A stretch of DNA of 51,243 nt from an uncultured Bacteroidales bacterium (GCA_902792435.1 CADAZN010000024.1:1-51243); one strand, 5' to 3'; shown: positions 32,923 to 41,849, numbered from the stretch's first letter. Numbers and translations: made by a program. The notes: generated by a model from the sequence alone, not told the origin.

Positions 32923-34524
32923 CTAGTTGCCTAGCATTATGTTGTAGATAACTGTAATGTCGACAGTGGTGATGAATCCGTCGCCATCCACGTCGCTAGT
33001 GTCGATATAGGTCTCGTCGCCATTGAGCAGATAGTTGTAGATGCAAGTGATGTCGATAGTAGTTACCTCGCCGTCACCATTCACGTCACCAACGATTACA
33101 GCATTTGGATCGAAGCCGAGCTGCTGATCCATCCATGTCAAGCGGTCGTGAATCCAGCTCTTGAGGTGACTCACCTCGTCATTAAAGTTTTGAGATATGT
33201 ACTGGTTGGGCCACACATACTGTCCCCAGCGAGGCCATGCCTGACTATTGCGGTCCATCGCACCCTGTGAGGTGAGCTGAGTTGCCATCGAGTCGATGGT
33301 AGCATAGATGCGGTCCTCGCGCATGTTGGCGCGGCGGCACTGCGCCCAGCGGTTCTTGAGCAAGTTCTGGTAATATGGGTCTTTGTTGAGCTTATACCAC
33401 CAGAAAGGCACAAGCTGGGTGTCACCCTGCCAATTCAAAAGGTCGTTGTTCTGATATACCCATGTGTTGGTGTACCAACCATTATAGTAGTCACTGTTGC
33501 CGAAAGCAATATTGAAATCCCAGAGCACCATCTTGAATCGTGAGTCTATGCTGTCGTTCCATTTGAAAATCTTGGAACTGAGGCGGTAACCATCCACATT
33601 GTGAGAGATTTCTTGAGCAATTTGGAAATCAACAAACGACATCACGTCCATATACTTGCGGTATCCAGTCTCGGGGTCGGTGTAGTTTGACGAAGCAAGA
33701 GCGTCCTCCATCAGGTCGACTTGATGGGTGATATAATTATATTGAGCATCGGTTAAGTCCTCATATTCTGGCTCTTTGAACTGGTAGTTGATGTAGCGGT
33801 TGCTAATCCACTGGCCGTTCTTTGTCATAGGGTGATACTTCGAGGTGTAGGTAGGCTCGTCGGTTCGGTCAACTTCGAGCAGGTAGCCTCCAGTAAGTTC
33901 GTCACCTTCCTCGCCTGGGTCGTCAAGGTTGAGGCGTTGCTTGCCCTTGGTGGGAAGCTCACTCATGATGTAGATGCCGTAGTAAATGCCATCGAGGAAA
34001 AGTTCGCAGTATTTTCCATGTGGAGTGTAGAACATCCAGGGGCGCTCTAATTCAAAGATAAGCAAGTCGCGCATCATACTCTTGTCACTATAAGGTGCGA
34101 GCAGAGCCCAGTTGTTGTCCTTGCCCATGCCCAGGATTTTAACCTTCTGCTTGGTGCCCCCTTCCTCGAGAGGAGCGTTGAGCGGTCGGAAAGAGTAGGG
34201 TTTCTTGTCGCTGGCAGTGAACGATGAGTTGCCACGATATTTAAGTGCGACATATCCTTGATAATCAATAGTCTGACCAGGGTGTGCCACGGTGTCGGCA
34301 TAGTTGAGGTTGCCGTCACCATTGTGGATAATCTTCATGCGTGCTGTGATGCGCTCTTCACGGTCGATAGTAGCACCATCCACCTCCATCCACACGATGG
34401 GGAGGTTGGTTTGAGTGAGCTGCACATTCTCGTTGTCGGGTGGATAGTTGGGATTCCATCCCCATTGTGCATTAACCGATGTCATAGCCATCAGCGTCAT
34501 TGCTAAAAGTAGAAGTCGTTTCAT
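32923..34524 (-). CDS. CotH-kinase-fold secreted protein with C-terminal dockerin-like repeats
   Basis: A 533-residue exported protein with a signal peptide (LLLLAMTLMAMTSVNA). Residues about 40-460 match the CotH protein-kinase-like family: VALKYRGNSS near 95, LFLDGIYYGIYIMSE near 170, and the metal-site-like VLWDFNIAFGNSD near 335. The last 55 residues hold two 12-residue calcium-loop repeats, GDVNGDGEVTTIDIT and SDVDGDGFITTVDIT, each followed by a short helix: a type I dockerin-like module. CotH relatives phosphorylate secreted proteins in Bacillus spores; the substrate here is not known. It is the last gene of the rpoN-PAP2-ispG run (30 bases after ispG) and ends at a strong terminator. 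Confidence 0.88.
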   Translation of the reverse strand: MKRLLLLAMTLMAMTSVNAQWGWNPNYPPDNENVQLTQTNLPIVWMEVDGATIDREERITARMKIIHNGDGNLNYADTVAHPGQTIDYQGYVALKYRGNSSFTASDKKPYSFRPLNAPLEEGGTKQKVKILGMGKDNNWALLAPYSDKSMMRDLLIFELERPWMFYTPHGKYCELFLDGIYYGIYIMSELPTKGKQRLNLDDPGEEGDELTGGYLLEVDRTDEPTYTSKYHPMTKNGQWISNRYINYQFKEPEYEDLTDAQYNYITHQVDLMEDALASSNYTDPETGYRKYMDVMSFVDFQIAQEISHNVDGYRLSSKIFKWNDSIDSRFKMVLWDFNIAFGNSDYYNGWYTNTWVYQNNDLLNWQGDTQLVPFWWYKLNKDPYYQNLLKNRWAQCRRANMREDRIYATIDSMATQLTSQGAMDRNSQAWPRWGQYVWPNQYISQNFNDEVSHLKSWIHDRLTWMDQQLGFDPNAVIVGDVNGDGEVTTIDITCIYNYLLNGDETYIDTSDVDGDGFITTVDITVIYNIMLGN

Positions 34525-34554
34525 GTTGATTTTAATTATTGGTTAATATTATTG

Positions 34555-36375
34555 TTATTTATCAATCCAGTCACCGTTTTCTTTAATCAAGGCGATGAGG
34601 CGAGGTATTGCCTCGTCTTCGGGGATGTTTTTCTCGATGCATTCCTTGCCCTTGTAGAGGCTTATTTTCCCTACAGCAGCCCCCACGTATCCATAGTCGG
34701 CATCGGCCATCTCGCCAGGCCCGTTCACGACACATCCCATGACTCCAATCTTGAGGTGGGTAAGGTGCTCGGTTGCCTGTTGCACGCGGTGCACAGTGGT
34801 TTGGAGGTCAAACATTGTGCGTCCGCAACTGGGGCAAGAAATGAACTCAGTCTTTGTGGTGCGTAGTCGTGCCGCTTGAAGAATGGCAAAGGCATAGCCC
34901 ACTACATCGTTGTGATTATCATAGTTTGGGGTTTCAAGCCACACGCCGTCACCCATGCCATTGAGCAACACTGCGCCCAAGTCGGCTCCAGCTTTCACCT
35001 GCAGCCACTCGTTGTCGTTGTCGAGGTAGGCATTGTGCAAAATCAGGGGGCAGTTGATGCCGGCATCAATAAGAGCGTGGATTAACGCTTGTTGGCATCC
35101 CGAGATATTGATGTTGTCGGGGTCGATAATAAGTGCCACGTTGTCGCAGTCCTTAAGGAAGAGAAGTTGCTCGATGGGTGTGCTTGCCGGAACATCGAGC
35201 CACTTGAGTGGTGCTTGTATGCTGTCGTCCCAGTTCTTGAGCGAGAATAGGGGATAGGTGTTAGTCTCGTTGCAGTTGTAAATCTCGGCAGGCACAATAA
35301 ACTGGTCGTCGCCATTGAGAACTCCGTCAGGACTGAAGAAGAAATCGGGACGGCGGTTGCCAGTGATGTCTTTAGGATTGCACGACGCGATGACGATAGG
35401 TTTCTTGCCGCCCACCAAATTTGCAATGCTTGCACCCACACGTCGCTTGGGCATGAGAGGGTCATAACCATTGCTGTAGTGACCCTCGATGGGTGGATGA
35501 TTCTCACGGCTGGCGATATAGTCAACGAGTTTGTTGGCTACTGGCACCTCGAGCTCAGGGTCTTCACTGAGCGAAACACGAATTGTGTCGCCCAATCCCT
35601 GACTCATCAGAGCTCCGATGCCCACGGCACTCTTGATGCGTCCGTCTTCACCAAAACCGGCTTCGGTGACTCCCAAATGAAGAGGAAAGTGCATGTCCTC
35701 GGCGTCCATAGCGGCAACCAATCGGCGCACTGCTTCGACCATAACCACAACGTTTGAGGCTTTCATCGAGATGACTACATCCATAAACTGTTGCTCAACA
35801 AACACGCGCAGATATTCCATCACACTCTCAACCATGCCTGGAGCGGTGTTGCCATAGCGACTCATGATGCGGTCGCTCAGTGAGCCGTGGTTCACCCCAA
35901 GTCGCACAGCTGTGCCATGCTTGCGGCACAGGTCAATGAAAGGTACAAGCGAGTCGTGTATGCGCTGCAGCTCGGCTTGATACTCCTCGTCGGTGTAGCT
36001 CAAGCTCTTGAACTGGCGTGCTGGATCAACAAAGTTGCCTGGATTGATGCGCACCTTGTCGGTGACTTGCGCTGCAGCGAGTGCTGCCCGTGGGTTGAAA
36101 TGGATGTCGGCAACTAATGGCACCTCGCATCCTTGCTTGCGCAACTCGGTGCGTATGCGTCCCAGGTTTTCGGCCTCTTTAACGCCTTGCGTGGTGAGTC
36201 GCACGTAGTGGGCTCCAGCCTCAGCGATGCGCAGGCATTGCTTCACGCTTGCGTCTATATCGTTGGTCGACGTGTTGGTCATCGACTGCACCCTTATGGG
36301 GTAGTCGCTGCCCAGTGGCGTGTTGCCAATGTTGACAGTGACAGTCTTGCGTCGTTGATAGTTGAGAAAATTCAT
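34555..36375 (-). CDS. ispG: 4-hydroxy-3-methylbut-2-en-1-yl diphosphate synthase (large form)
   Basis: A 606-residue iron-sulfur enzyme of the MEP isoprenoid pathway, converting MEcPP to HMBPP in the cytoplasm. The N-terminal TIM barrel begins with RRKTVTVNIGNTPLGSDYPI and includes VRVQSMTNTSTND. The 4Fe-4S domain carries SCPSCGRTMFD (near 510) and the third ligand in GVMGCVVNGPGEMADADYG (near 552). The long middle insertion (about 270-490) identifies the large IspG of Bacteroidetes, Chlamydiae and plants, as opposed to the roughly 370-residue form. It lies 31 bases after the PAP2-like gene. Confidence 0.96.
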   Translation of the reverse strand: MNFLNYQRRKTVTVNIGNTPLGSDYPIRVQSMTNTSTNDIDASVKQCLRIAEAGAHYVRLTTQGVKEAENLGRIRTELRKQGCEVPLVADIHFNPRAALAAAQVTDKVRINPGNFVDPARQFKSLSYTDEEYQAELQRIHDSLVPFIDLCRKHGTAVRLGVNHGSLSDRIMSRYGNTAPGMVESVMEYLRVFVEQQFMDVVISMKASNVVVMVEAVRRLVAAMDAEDMHFPLHLGVTEAGFGEDGRIKSAVGIGALMSQGLGDTIRVSLSEDPELEVPVANKLVDYIASRENHPPIEGHYSNGYDPLMPKRRVGASIANLVGGKKPIVIASCNPKDITGNRRPDFFFSPDGVLNGDDQFIVPAEIYNCNETNTYPLFSLKNWDDSIQAPLKWLDVPASTPIEQLLFLKDCDNVALIIDPDNINISGCQQALIHALIDAGINCPLILHNAYLDNDNEWLQVKAGADLGAVLLNGMGDGVWLETPNYDNHNDVVGYAFAILQAARLRTTKTEFISCPSCGRTMFDLQTTVHRVQQATEHLTHLKIGVMGCVVNGPGEMADADYGYVGAAVGKISLYKGKECIEKNIPEDEAIPRLIALIKENGDWIDK

Positions 36376-36406
36376 GATTCTTGTTTTTTCTAGAAATTAT
36401 CACCTC

Positions 36407-37117
36407 TTATCCAAAAAGGCGCATCATCACTGAAACGCACACCAGACCGTTGCAGAATCCTGCCAACACTTGCGACAGGTTGTGGCGCTTGAGCAAGATG
36501 CGAGCAGAGCCCAAAGCCCCACTCAATCCAATGACTACGAAGATGAAAAACAACATCCACACTGGGCTTATAACTTCCAAGTCCATTGCGTTGAGTTGCC
36601 ACAGCAGGGCCAGCAAGCCGCCCATGCCTGCCATGTGGGCACTAATTTTCCACTTGATATTGACAATCGTGGAGATAAGGCACGCCAATGCTCCACCTGC
36701 GGCAAACATTACCAACCACTGTGGCTCGTGGGTGTAGGACATATACCACACGGCTCCCAGATAGAAAATGGTACCAGTGATATAGGGTATGAGTCGGTCT
36801 TTGCGTTTGATTAATCGCTTGTCTTTTATGACCTTGAAGTTGTGGAGTACGGCAATGGTTACCATGGGGAGAACGCATGTGATGCCAAAGATGATGAGCA
36901 GCAGGTTGATGCGTGTGCCCATGTTGTCAAGCACCTTAGGCGATATGCTCAAAGCCAAGAAAACACCGTAGCTAGGGGTGAGCAACGGACTTAGCACGGT
37001 TGAAATGAACCGTGCTGACTCATCGAGAAATCTTATTCTTGCCAGTCGTGTAGCCATCAGGGGGGTGGAGGGTGATTTATAAATGTTGAGTAGTAAGTTG
37101 TAGCATGTTGCAATCAC
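36407..37117 (-). CDS. PAP2-like membrane phosphatase family protein
   Basis: A membrane protein with about six helices. C-terminal motifs resemble the PAP2 phosphatase signature: KWKISAHMAGMGG (Ser-x-His) and GSARILLKRHNLSQVLAGF (Arg and His). The family dephosphorylates lipid phosphates such as undecaprenyl diphosphate. Substrate unknown here. The longest frame starts with a GTG at 37117 that overlaps the rpoN stop (GTGA). The ATG at 37057 (MATRLARIRF) is a likely alternative that trims 20 residues. Tight coupling to rpoN puts it in the same operon. Confidence 0.75.
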   Translation of the reverse strand: MIATCYNLLLNIYKSPSTPLMATRLARIRFLDESARFISTVLSPLLTPSYGVFLALSISPKVLDNMGTRINLLLIIFGITCVLPMVTIAVLHNFKVIKDKRLIKRKDRLIPYITGTIFYLGAVWYMSYTHEPQWLVMFAAGGALACLISTIVNIKWKISAHMAGMGGLLALLWQLNAMDLEVISPVWMLFFIFVVIGLSGALGSARILLKRHNLSQVLAGFCNGLVCVSVMMRLFG

Positions 37118-38634
37118 AAGGTTTTGCGTTGACGAGCCACAGGAATTTTCAAGCTCTCTCGGTATTTCGCCACAGTGCGTCGCTTTATATCATATCCTTG
37201 TTGCTGCAGGGCCTCACATAGCTTGTCGTCACTCAGGGGTTTGGTCTTGTCCTCGTTTTCAACCATCTCTTTGATTATGTCTTTGATAGCCGTTGACGAA
37301 GCTTCGTTATCATTTAATTTCTTAACAAAGAAGTACTTCACAGGAAAGATTCCCCAGTTGGTGTCGACATACTTGTTTTGCTGGGCTCTCGAGATAGTCG
37401 AGGTGTCATAACCTGTCTCCTCGGCGATGTCTTTGAGCACCAGTGGCTTGAGGGCGTGAGTATCGCCTGTGATGAAGAACTCCTGCTGTCGCAGCATGAT
37501 GGCCCTCATGATTTTGTAGAGCTTCTCCTGGCGCATCTTCAGTAGCATGATGAAATTAGAGGCGTTCTCATATTGGCGCTTGATAGTCACGTCCTCATCG
37601 CTCTCCTTGATGTTCTTGCCTTTGCGTTTTGCGATGCGTTGATATTCAATTTCGTAGCTTTCCGAAATCTGCAACTCGGGGATGTCGTTTACCACGGTGA
37701 GTTGCAGCTTGTTGTCGTCGGTGGTGATAATGAAGTTTGGGGTGATGTGTGTGGCATTGGCCATGCGATTGCCGCTGTTGAACATGTTGCCGGGGCGAGG
37801 GTTAGTGCGCTTGATGATTCGGTTGGCCTCTTCAAATGCCTTCTCATCAATGTTGAGAGCGTTGAGAATCTTATCATAGTGGTGGCGCTCGTAGGCATCG
37901 AAATACTTGTCAACGATAGTGTGGGCAAGTTGCGCCGCCTCGATGTTCACACCTTTCATGTCCTCAATTTGCAGCAGGATACACTCGCGTGTGTTGGTAG
38001 CTCCAATGCCAGCTGGCTCCAAGTCTTGTATAACATCAAGAACCTCTTGCACCTCTTGTGGGGAGACAAACTCGTTCTCGAGAGAGATGATGTCACCGCA
38101 TATCGATGTGATGGGGCGTCGCATGAGTCCGTCATCGTCAATCTCGCCTATTATATATTCGGCAATTAGCAGCTGGCGATCGGTGAGGTCGCGCTCGCGC
38201 ACTTGGTTCATGAGAATCTCATACATCGACGCCTCGTTAACAACAGGCGGACGGTAGACGTCGGTCTCTGCGCGTTTCCTGCGTGACGGTGCTATTAATG
38301 CGAAGCCGTCATCGCAGGAATCGTTCCCTGTGTCGTCATCGTTTTGTGTGTAAGGAGAGTCAAACGGGTCGTCGTTGCCCTCGCCAACCTCGGGAGTAGT
38401 GTCGCTCGACGAGTCGTCGCCGTCGTCAACATTGTCACCGTAGTCGTCTTGACTGTCGCTGGCTTCCTCCAATGCTGGATTGTCGACGAGCTCAGCCTCG
38501 ATGCGCTCTCTGATGCCGTCGTCGTTCATCGCTATTAGCTCACCAAGCAGCATCTGGTTAAGCGTGGCGCGCTGAGTTTGGATTTGCTCCTGACTTAGCT
38601 TTTGTATCTGTTGGAAACTGTCATTTTCGCTCAT
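37114..38634 (-). CDS. rpoN: RNA polymerase sigma-54 factor
   Basis: A 506-residue sigma-54. Region I is the Gln/Leu-rich activator-interacting stretch (about 8-50). Region II is strongly acidic (about 60-112). The core-binding and helix-turn-helix domains follow, and the RpoN box that reads the -24 element is RRTVAKYRE near residue 490. It directs transcription from -24/-12 promoters with enhancer-binding ATPases, none of which is in the window. Length is usual. Own promoter at 38661-38691. It heads the PAP2-ispG-cotH run. Confidence 0.96.
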   Translation of the reverse strand: MSENDSFQQIQKLSQEQIQTQRATLNQMLLGELIAMNDDGIRERIEAELVDNPALEEASDSQDDYGDNVDDGDDSSSDTTPEVGEGNDDPFDSPYTQNDDDTGNDSCDDGFALIAPSRRKRAETDVYRPPVVNEASMYEILMNQVRERDLTDRQLLIAEYIIGEIDDDGLMRRPITSICGDIISLENEFVSPQEVQEVLDVIQDLEPAGIGATNTRECILLQIEDMKGVNIEAAQLAHTIVDKYFDAYERHHYDKILNALNIDEKAFEEANRIIKRTNPRPGNMFNSGNRMANATHITPNFIITTDDNKLQLTVVNDIPELQISESYEIEYQRIAKRKGKNIKESDEDVTIKRQYENASNFIMLLKMRQEKLYKIMRAIMLRQQEFFITGDTHALKPLVLKDIAEETGYDTSTISRAQQNKYVDTNWGIFPVKYFFVKKLNDNEASSTAIKDIIKEMVENEDKTKPLSDDKLCEALQQQGYDIKRRTVAKYRESLKIPVARQRKTL

Positions 38635-38660
38635 ATCACACTAGTGTTGTATTGTAATTA

Positions 38661-38691
38661 CAAAGGTAATGCTTAATTTTGTTTTAGACAA
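38661..38691 (-). promoter_or_regulatory. Promoter of the rpoN operon
   Basis: On the minus strand TTG (38689-38691), a 20-base spacer and TACCTTTG (38661-38668), 27 bases before the rpoN ATG. Confidence 0.75.
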
Positions 38692-38768
38692 CATCCAGCC
38701 TGATTTTTTCTCACTTTAGCTATTGAGAGCACATGAAGTTTGTTTTATTTGCCTCACTGATGTGAAAA

Positions 38769-38800
38769 AACTGATAACTGATAACTGAAAAGTAAAAACT
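38769..38800 (+). repeat. Heptamer tract (AACTGAT type) upstream of the DUF4199 promoter
   Basis: Clean units AACTGAT, AACTGAT, AACTGAA run into the promoter string at 38807. Same orientation relative to the downstream gene as all other tracts. Confidence 0.8.
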
Positions 38801-38806
38801 ATTTAC

Positions 38807-38814
38807 TATCTTTG
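38807..38814 (+). promoter_or_regulatory. -7 box TATCTTTG upstream of the DUF4199 gene
   Basis: It ends ACTATTTACTATCTTTGC, the same string as upstream of the ABC exporter at 14694. The ATG follows at 38853. Confidence 0.65.
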
Positions 38815-38852
38815 CAGTTTGTAAGCATGGCAACAGAGCTGTGTGAGAGATT

Positions 38853-39386
38853 ATGGAAGGACAGAAAAACGTGTTTATAAAGAGTGCCGAGCTGGGTGTG
38901 CCATTTGGTGCGCTGTTGCTGCTGGCGTCGGTAGCGATGATATTTGCCGACAAGGTGCAGCCACTATCGTTTGTGACACTCTTGGTGGCCATTATCGCTC
39001 CCATGGTGCTTTACTGCTTCCAGCGCCGCCGCTTCGTTGAAAGCAATGGCTTTGCGCCCTTCAGCGAGTTGTGGACACTAGGCATTTTCACTACAATAGG
39101 CGGAGCGATGATATGCGGCCTGGCAACCTATGGGGTTATTACCTATCTAAGGCCCGACTATGTGTATGAGCAGGCCCAAACTGTTGTCGATGTCTACAAG
39201 CAGGTACCCAGTGGCGATGCCAAGGAACTGGCCGATGTGCTGGAAAAGGCTATAAAGAGCAACTTGCTGCCATCGCCGTTCGACTTTTGCGTTCAGATGT
39301 TCTGGCTCACTTCAAGCTTGGGCTGTGTGGGAGGTGCCATCACAGCATTGATAGCGGGAAAAATTCCATTGAAAAGTAACAAGTAA
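38853..39386 (+). CDS. DUF4199 membrane protein
   Basis: A 177-residue inner-membrane protein with four predicted helices (about 12-32, 40-57, 70-92 and 145-168). It matches the DUF4199 layout of Bacteroidetes, which commonly precedes a family 2 glycosyltransferase as it does here. No function is established. The last codons and stop (Lys-Ser-Asn-Lys-stop) are written by the AAGTAAC repeat that fills the gap to the next gene, so the repeat has reached into the coding end. Confidence 0.8.
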   Translation: MEGQKNVFIKSAELGVPFGALLLLASVAMIFADKVQPLSFVTLLVAIIAPMVLYCFQRRRFVESNGFAPFSELWTLGIFTTIGGAMICGLATYGVITYLRPDYVYEQAQTVVDVYKQVPSGDAKELADVLEKAIKSNLLPSPFDFCVQMFWLTSSLGCVGGAITALIAGKIPLKSNK

Positions 39387-39426
39387 GAAGTAATAAGTAA
39401 CAAGTGAGAAATAATAAATAACAAGA
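39374..39426 (+). repeat. Heptamer tract (AAGTAAC type) between DUF4199 and GT2 genes
   Basis: Units AAGTAAC, AAGTAAG, AAGTAAT, AAGTAAC, AAGTGAG and variants run from inside the last codons of the DUF4199 gene to two bases before the ATG of the glycosyltransferase. Confidence 0.85.
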
Positions 39427-39427
39427 T

Positions 39428-40381
39428 ATGGACATTTCGGTTGTAGTACCACTTTATAATGAGGCCGAGTCGCTGCCCGAGTTGGCGGCGTGGATAGAGC
39501 GGGTGATGAATGAGAATAACTTCACCTACGAGGTGCTCATGATTAACGACGGCAGCACCGACGACTCGTGGAACGTCATTAAAGAGCTTAGCGAGAAAAA
39601 TCCCTGCATCAAGGGTGTGTGTTTCCGTCGCAACTATGGCAAGTCGCCTGCATTGTACACTGGTTTCGAACGCGTGCAAGGCGACGTGGTAATTACCATG
39701 GATGCCGACCTTCAGGACTCTCCCGATGAGATTCCTGAGCTCTATCGCATGATTATGGAGGATAAATATGACTTGGTTAGCGGCTGGAAACAGAAACGCT
39801 ATGATCCATTGTCGAAGACACTTCCCACCAAGCTCTTCAACGCCACTGCGCGCATGGTGAGCGGCATCAAGAATCTGCACGACTTTAATTGTGGTCTCAA
39901 GGCCTATCGTCGTGACGTGGTGAAGCACATCGAAGTGTATGGTGACATGCATCGCTACATCCCTTATTTGGCTAAGAATGCTGGTTTCGATAAAATAGGC
40001 GAGAAGGTGGTGCACCATCAGGCACGCAAGTATGGCAAGTCGAAATTTGGTCTTGACCGCTTTGTGAACGGCTATCTCGACCTGATGACCCTGTGGTTCC
40101 AGTCGAAATTTGGCGTAAAGCCTATGCATTTCTTTGGTTTGTTGGGCAGCTTGATGTTCTTCATCGGTCTTATAGCTGTGATTGCCGTGGGGGCTATCAA
40201 ACTCTATAACATGTATGCTGGCAACCACTATATTCTTGTAACCGACTCACCCTACTTCTATCTCGCGCTCACATGCATGATTCTGGGCACTCAGCTGTTC
40301 CTCACGGGATTCCTGGGCGAACTCATCGCGCGCAACTCGGCAGGACGCAATCACTATGAGATAGAGGAGGAGATAAAGTAA
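39428..40381 (+). CDS. GtrB/DPM-like family 2 glycosyltransferase
   Basis: A 317-residue enzyme: GT2 domain (about 1-225) with the start MDISVVVPLYNEAESL, nucleotide-binding NDGSTDDSW near 40 and metal-binding MDADLQDSPDE near 95. Two C-terminal membrane helices follow (about 230-260 and 275-300). This is the layout of polyprenyl-phosphate sugar transferases such as GtrB and ArnC, which put a sugar on undecaprenyl phosphate at the cytoplasmic face of the inner membrane. Sugar unknown. Its stop TAA begins the next heptamer tract. Confidence 0.9.
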   Translation: MDISVVVPLYNEAESLPELAAWIERVMNENNFTYEVLMINDGSTDDSWNVIKELSEKNPCIKGVCFRRNYGKSPALYTGFERVQGDVVITMDADLQDSPDEIPELYRMIMEDKYDLVSGWKQKRYDPLSKTLPTKLFNATARMVSGIKNLHDFNCGLKAYRRDVVKHIEVYGDMHRYIPYLAKNAGFDKIGEKVVHHQARKYGKSKFGLDRFVNGYLDLMTLWFQSKFGVKPMHFFGLLGSLMFFIGLIAVIAVGAIKLYNMYAGNHYILVTDSPYFYLALTCMILGTQLFLTGFLGELIARNSAGRNHYEIEEEIK

Positions 40382-40476
40382 TAAGTAACAAGTAACAAGT
40401 TGGCAAGTAACAAGTTTGCAAGTAGCAAGTAGGGAACTAAGAACTGAAAACTGACTACTGAAAACTGATAACTAAT
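40379..40476 (+). repeat. 98-bp heptamer tract filling the whole GT2-DUF6452 gap
   Basis: From the GT2 stop codon to the next ATG the sequence is repeat: AAGTAAC-type units (some expanded with TTGGC or TTTGC) in the first half, then AACTGAA/AACTGAT-type units in the second. It has the same order as at 27785 and 42921. Confidence 0.88.
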
Positions 40477-40950
40477 ATGAGATTGGGAAGAAAATATGGA
40501 GCGTTGGTGGCTGCGGTGATTCTTGCTGCAACAATGTTGTCGTGCAATAACGACAACTGCAAAGGCAATAGCAATGGCATACCACTGGCAGCTTTCTTTG
40601 ATGATGACAAGCAAGTCTCTATTACTAATCTCACTGTTTACGGCATTGGAGCCCCTAACGATAGCGCTATCATACGTAAGACCGCAGCTAGCCAGGTCTA
40701 TCTGCCTTTGCGCATCACAGTGCCTACGTGCAGCTATGTGTTTGATTATAACGATGACGGAATGCTCAACGACACCATCACTCTCAACTATGACGTGATT
40801 CCTTATTTTGAGTCGGTAGAGTGTGGGTCGATGTATAATTTCATTATTACTTCATGGGAATACACCCAAAATGCCATCGACTCGGTGGCTATACCTAATC
40901 CCCTGATAACCAATAGCGATGTAGTAACCATCAAGATTTATATGCAATGA
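40477..40950 (+). CDS. DUF6452-family lipoprotein
   Basis: A 157-residue predicted lipoprotein (VILAATMLSC, Cys23). The body is a beta-rich domain, and the spacing of its cysteines in CSYVF and ESVECGS resembles the DUF6452 family, which in Bacteroidales is regularly paired with a DUF6048 gene. Here the pair overlaps by ATGA (40947-40950), so the two are translationally coupled. No role is established; membrane-anchored partner of the following barrel-like protein is an inference. Confidence 0.75.
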   Translation: MRLGRKYGALVAAVILAATMLSCNNDNCKGNSNGIPLAAFFDDDKQVSITNLTVYGIGAPNDSAIIRKTAASQVYLPLRITVPTCSYVFDYNDDGMLNDTITLNYDVIPYFESVECGSMYNFIITSWEYTQNAIDSVAIPNPLITNSDVVTIKIYMQ

Positions 40951-41849
40951 GACGCAAGATTTTTATAATAGGTGTGGCATGCTTGATGGTTGTTCTTGCT
41001 TCAATGACAGTCAACGCACAAGATCAGCAGCGAAAGGTGACTCCGGTGAAGCCTAAAACTAACAAGGTGCTGACTCCACCCAAGGGCACCGATGAGAAGA
41101 TAATACAGCAGTATCTCACTGGCGACACAGCTCAGGCACGTGCACAGGAGCGCAAAGACTCGTTGGCCAAAATTTATCCTCACTATCCTAAGCTCACCGA
41201 GTTCTCACTGGGTCTGGGCTTTGGCGACGCCCTGATGATGGCGTTTGGACAAAAGTATGCCTCATTTGACCTCAGTGCCACGCTTAACATGTGGAACCGT
41301 TTCCAATCCGTGCTGGTGGTGGGATTAGGGCGCGCCAAGAATATGCCCGATGATATGAATTTCACTTATGTGGGCAAACTCTCACCATTTTTCAAAATAG
41401 GTGCGAACTATAATTTCTTATACAAGAACGAGCCTCAATATCAGCTATATGCAGGCGTAAGACTAGGTTACTCCACTTTCAAGTATGATGTGGACGATGT
41501 GAGTGTGAGCAATCCCTATTGGGGCGAACTTGAGACCTATTACTTGCGTGGATTGAGCTCCAATGCGCTTTGGGGCGAGTTCCTTGCTGGACTTAAGGTG
41601 GGCCTTTTCAGCAATTTCTCCTTGGGATGGGAAGTGAAATTCCATGGCATTTTCAAGGAGAAGAAGAGCGATAGTGGCAAGCCTTGGTTTATCCCTGGCT
41701 ACGGAACGCGTAACGGCAATTGGGCATTTGGCATTTCGCTTTACTACACCATCCCCCTGAGCCGTGACCGTTGGCCCGTGAAGGAAGACAAGAAAAGAGG
41801 CAATAAAAAGACGACCAACAATCCGCCGGTCGTCCCTCCTGTCAAGTAA
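40947..41849 (+). CDS. DUF6048-family outer-membrane protein
   Basis: A 300-residue protein with a signal peptide (CLMVVLASMTVNAQ) and a Lys/Pro/Thr-rich linker (about 28-55). A beta-barrel-like body with alternating strands (about 85-275) and a basic, Pro-rich tail ending NNPPVVPPVK follow. The layout matches DUF6048, usually encoded next to DUF6452. It probably forms a small outer-membrane barrel. Start overlaps the preceding stop by ATGA. No terminator with a T run is evident in the 31 bases before the convergent gene. Confidence 0.75.
   Translation: MRRKIFIIGVACLMVVLASMTVNAQDQQRKVTPVKPKTNKVLTPPKGTDEKIIQQYLTGDTAQARAQERKDSLAKIYPHYPKLTEFSLGLGFGDALMMAFGQKYASFDLSATLNMWNRFQSVLVVGLGRAKNMPDDMNFTYVGKLSPFFKIGANYNFLYKNEPQYQLYAGVRLGYSTFKYDVDDVSVSNPYWGELETYYLRGLSSNALWGEFLAGLKVGLFSNFSLGWEVKFHGIFKEKKSDSGKPWFIPGYGTRNGNWAFGISLYYTIPLSRDRWPVKEDKKRGNKKTTNNPPVVPPVK

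Noticed and set aside
36407-38634. rpoN and the overlapping small membrane gene as a toxin-antitoxin pair
   Set aside because: The overlap is an ordinary coupled operon join; the downstream product has PAP2-type motifs and is far larger than typical toxins.
39293-40228. Open frame of 311 codons opposite the GtrB-like gene
   Set aside because: Antisense to a glycosyltransferase with clear catalytic motifs; part of the frame is written by the heptamer tract.
40379-40476. Heptamer tract as a CRISPR array or attachment site
   Set aside because: Seven-base degenerate units without spacers; the same units recur in many gaps without adjacent integrase genes.
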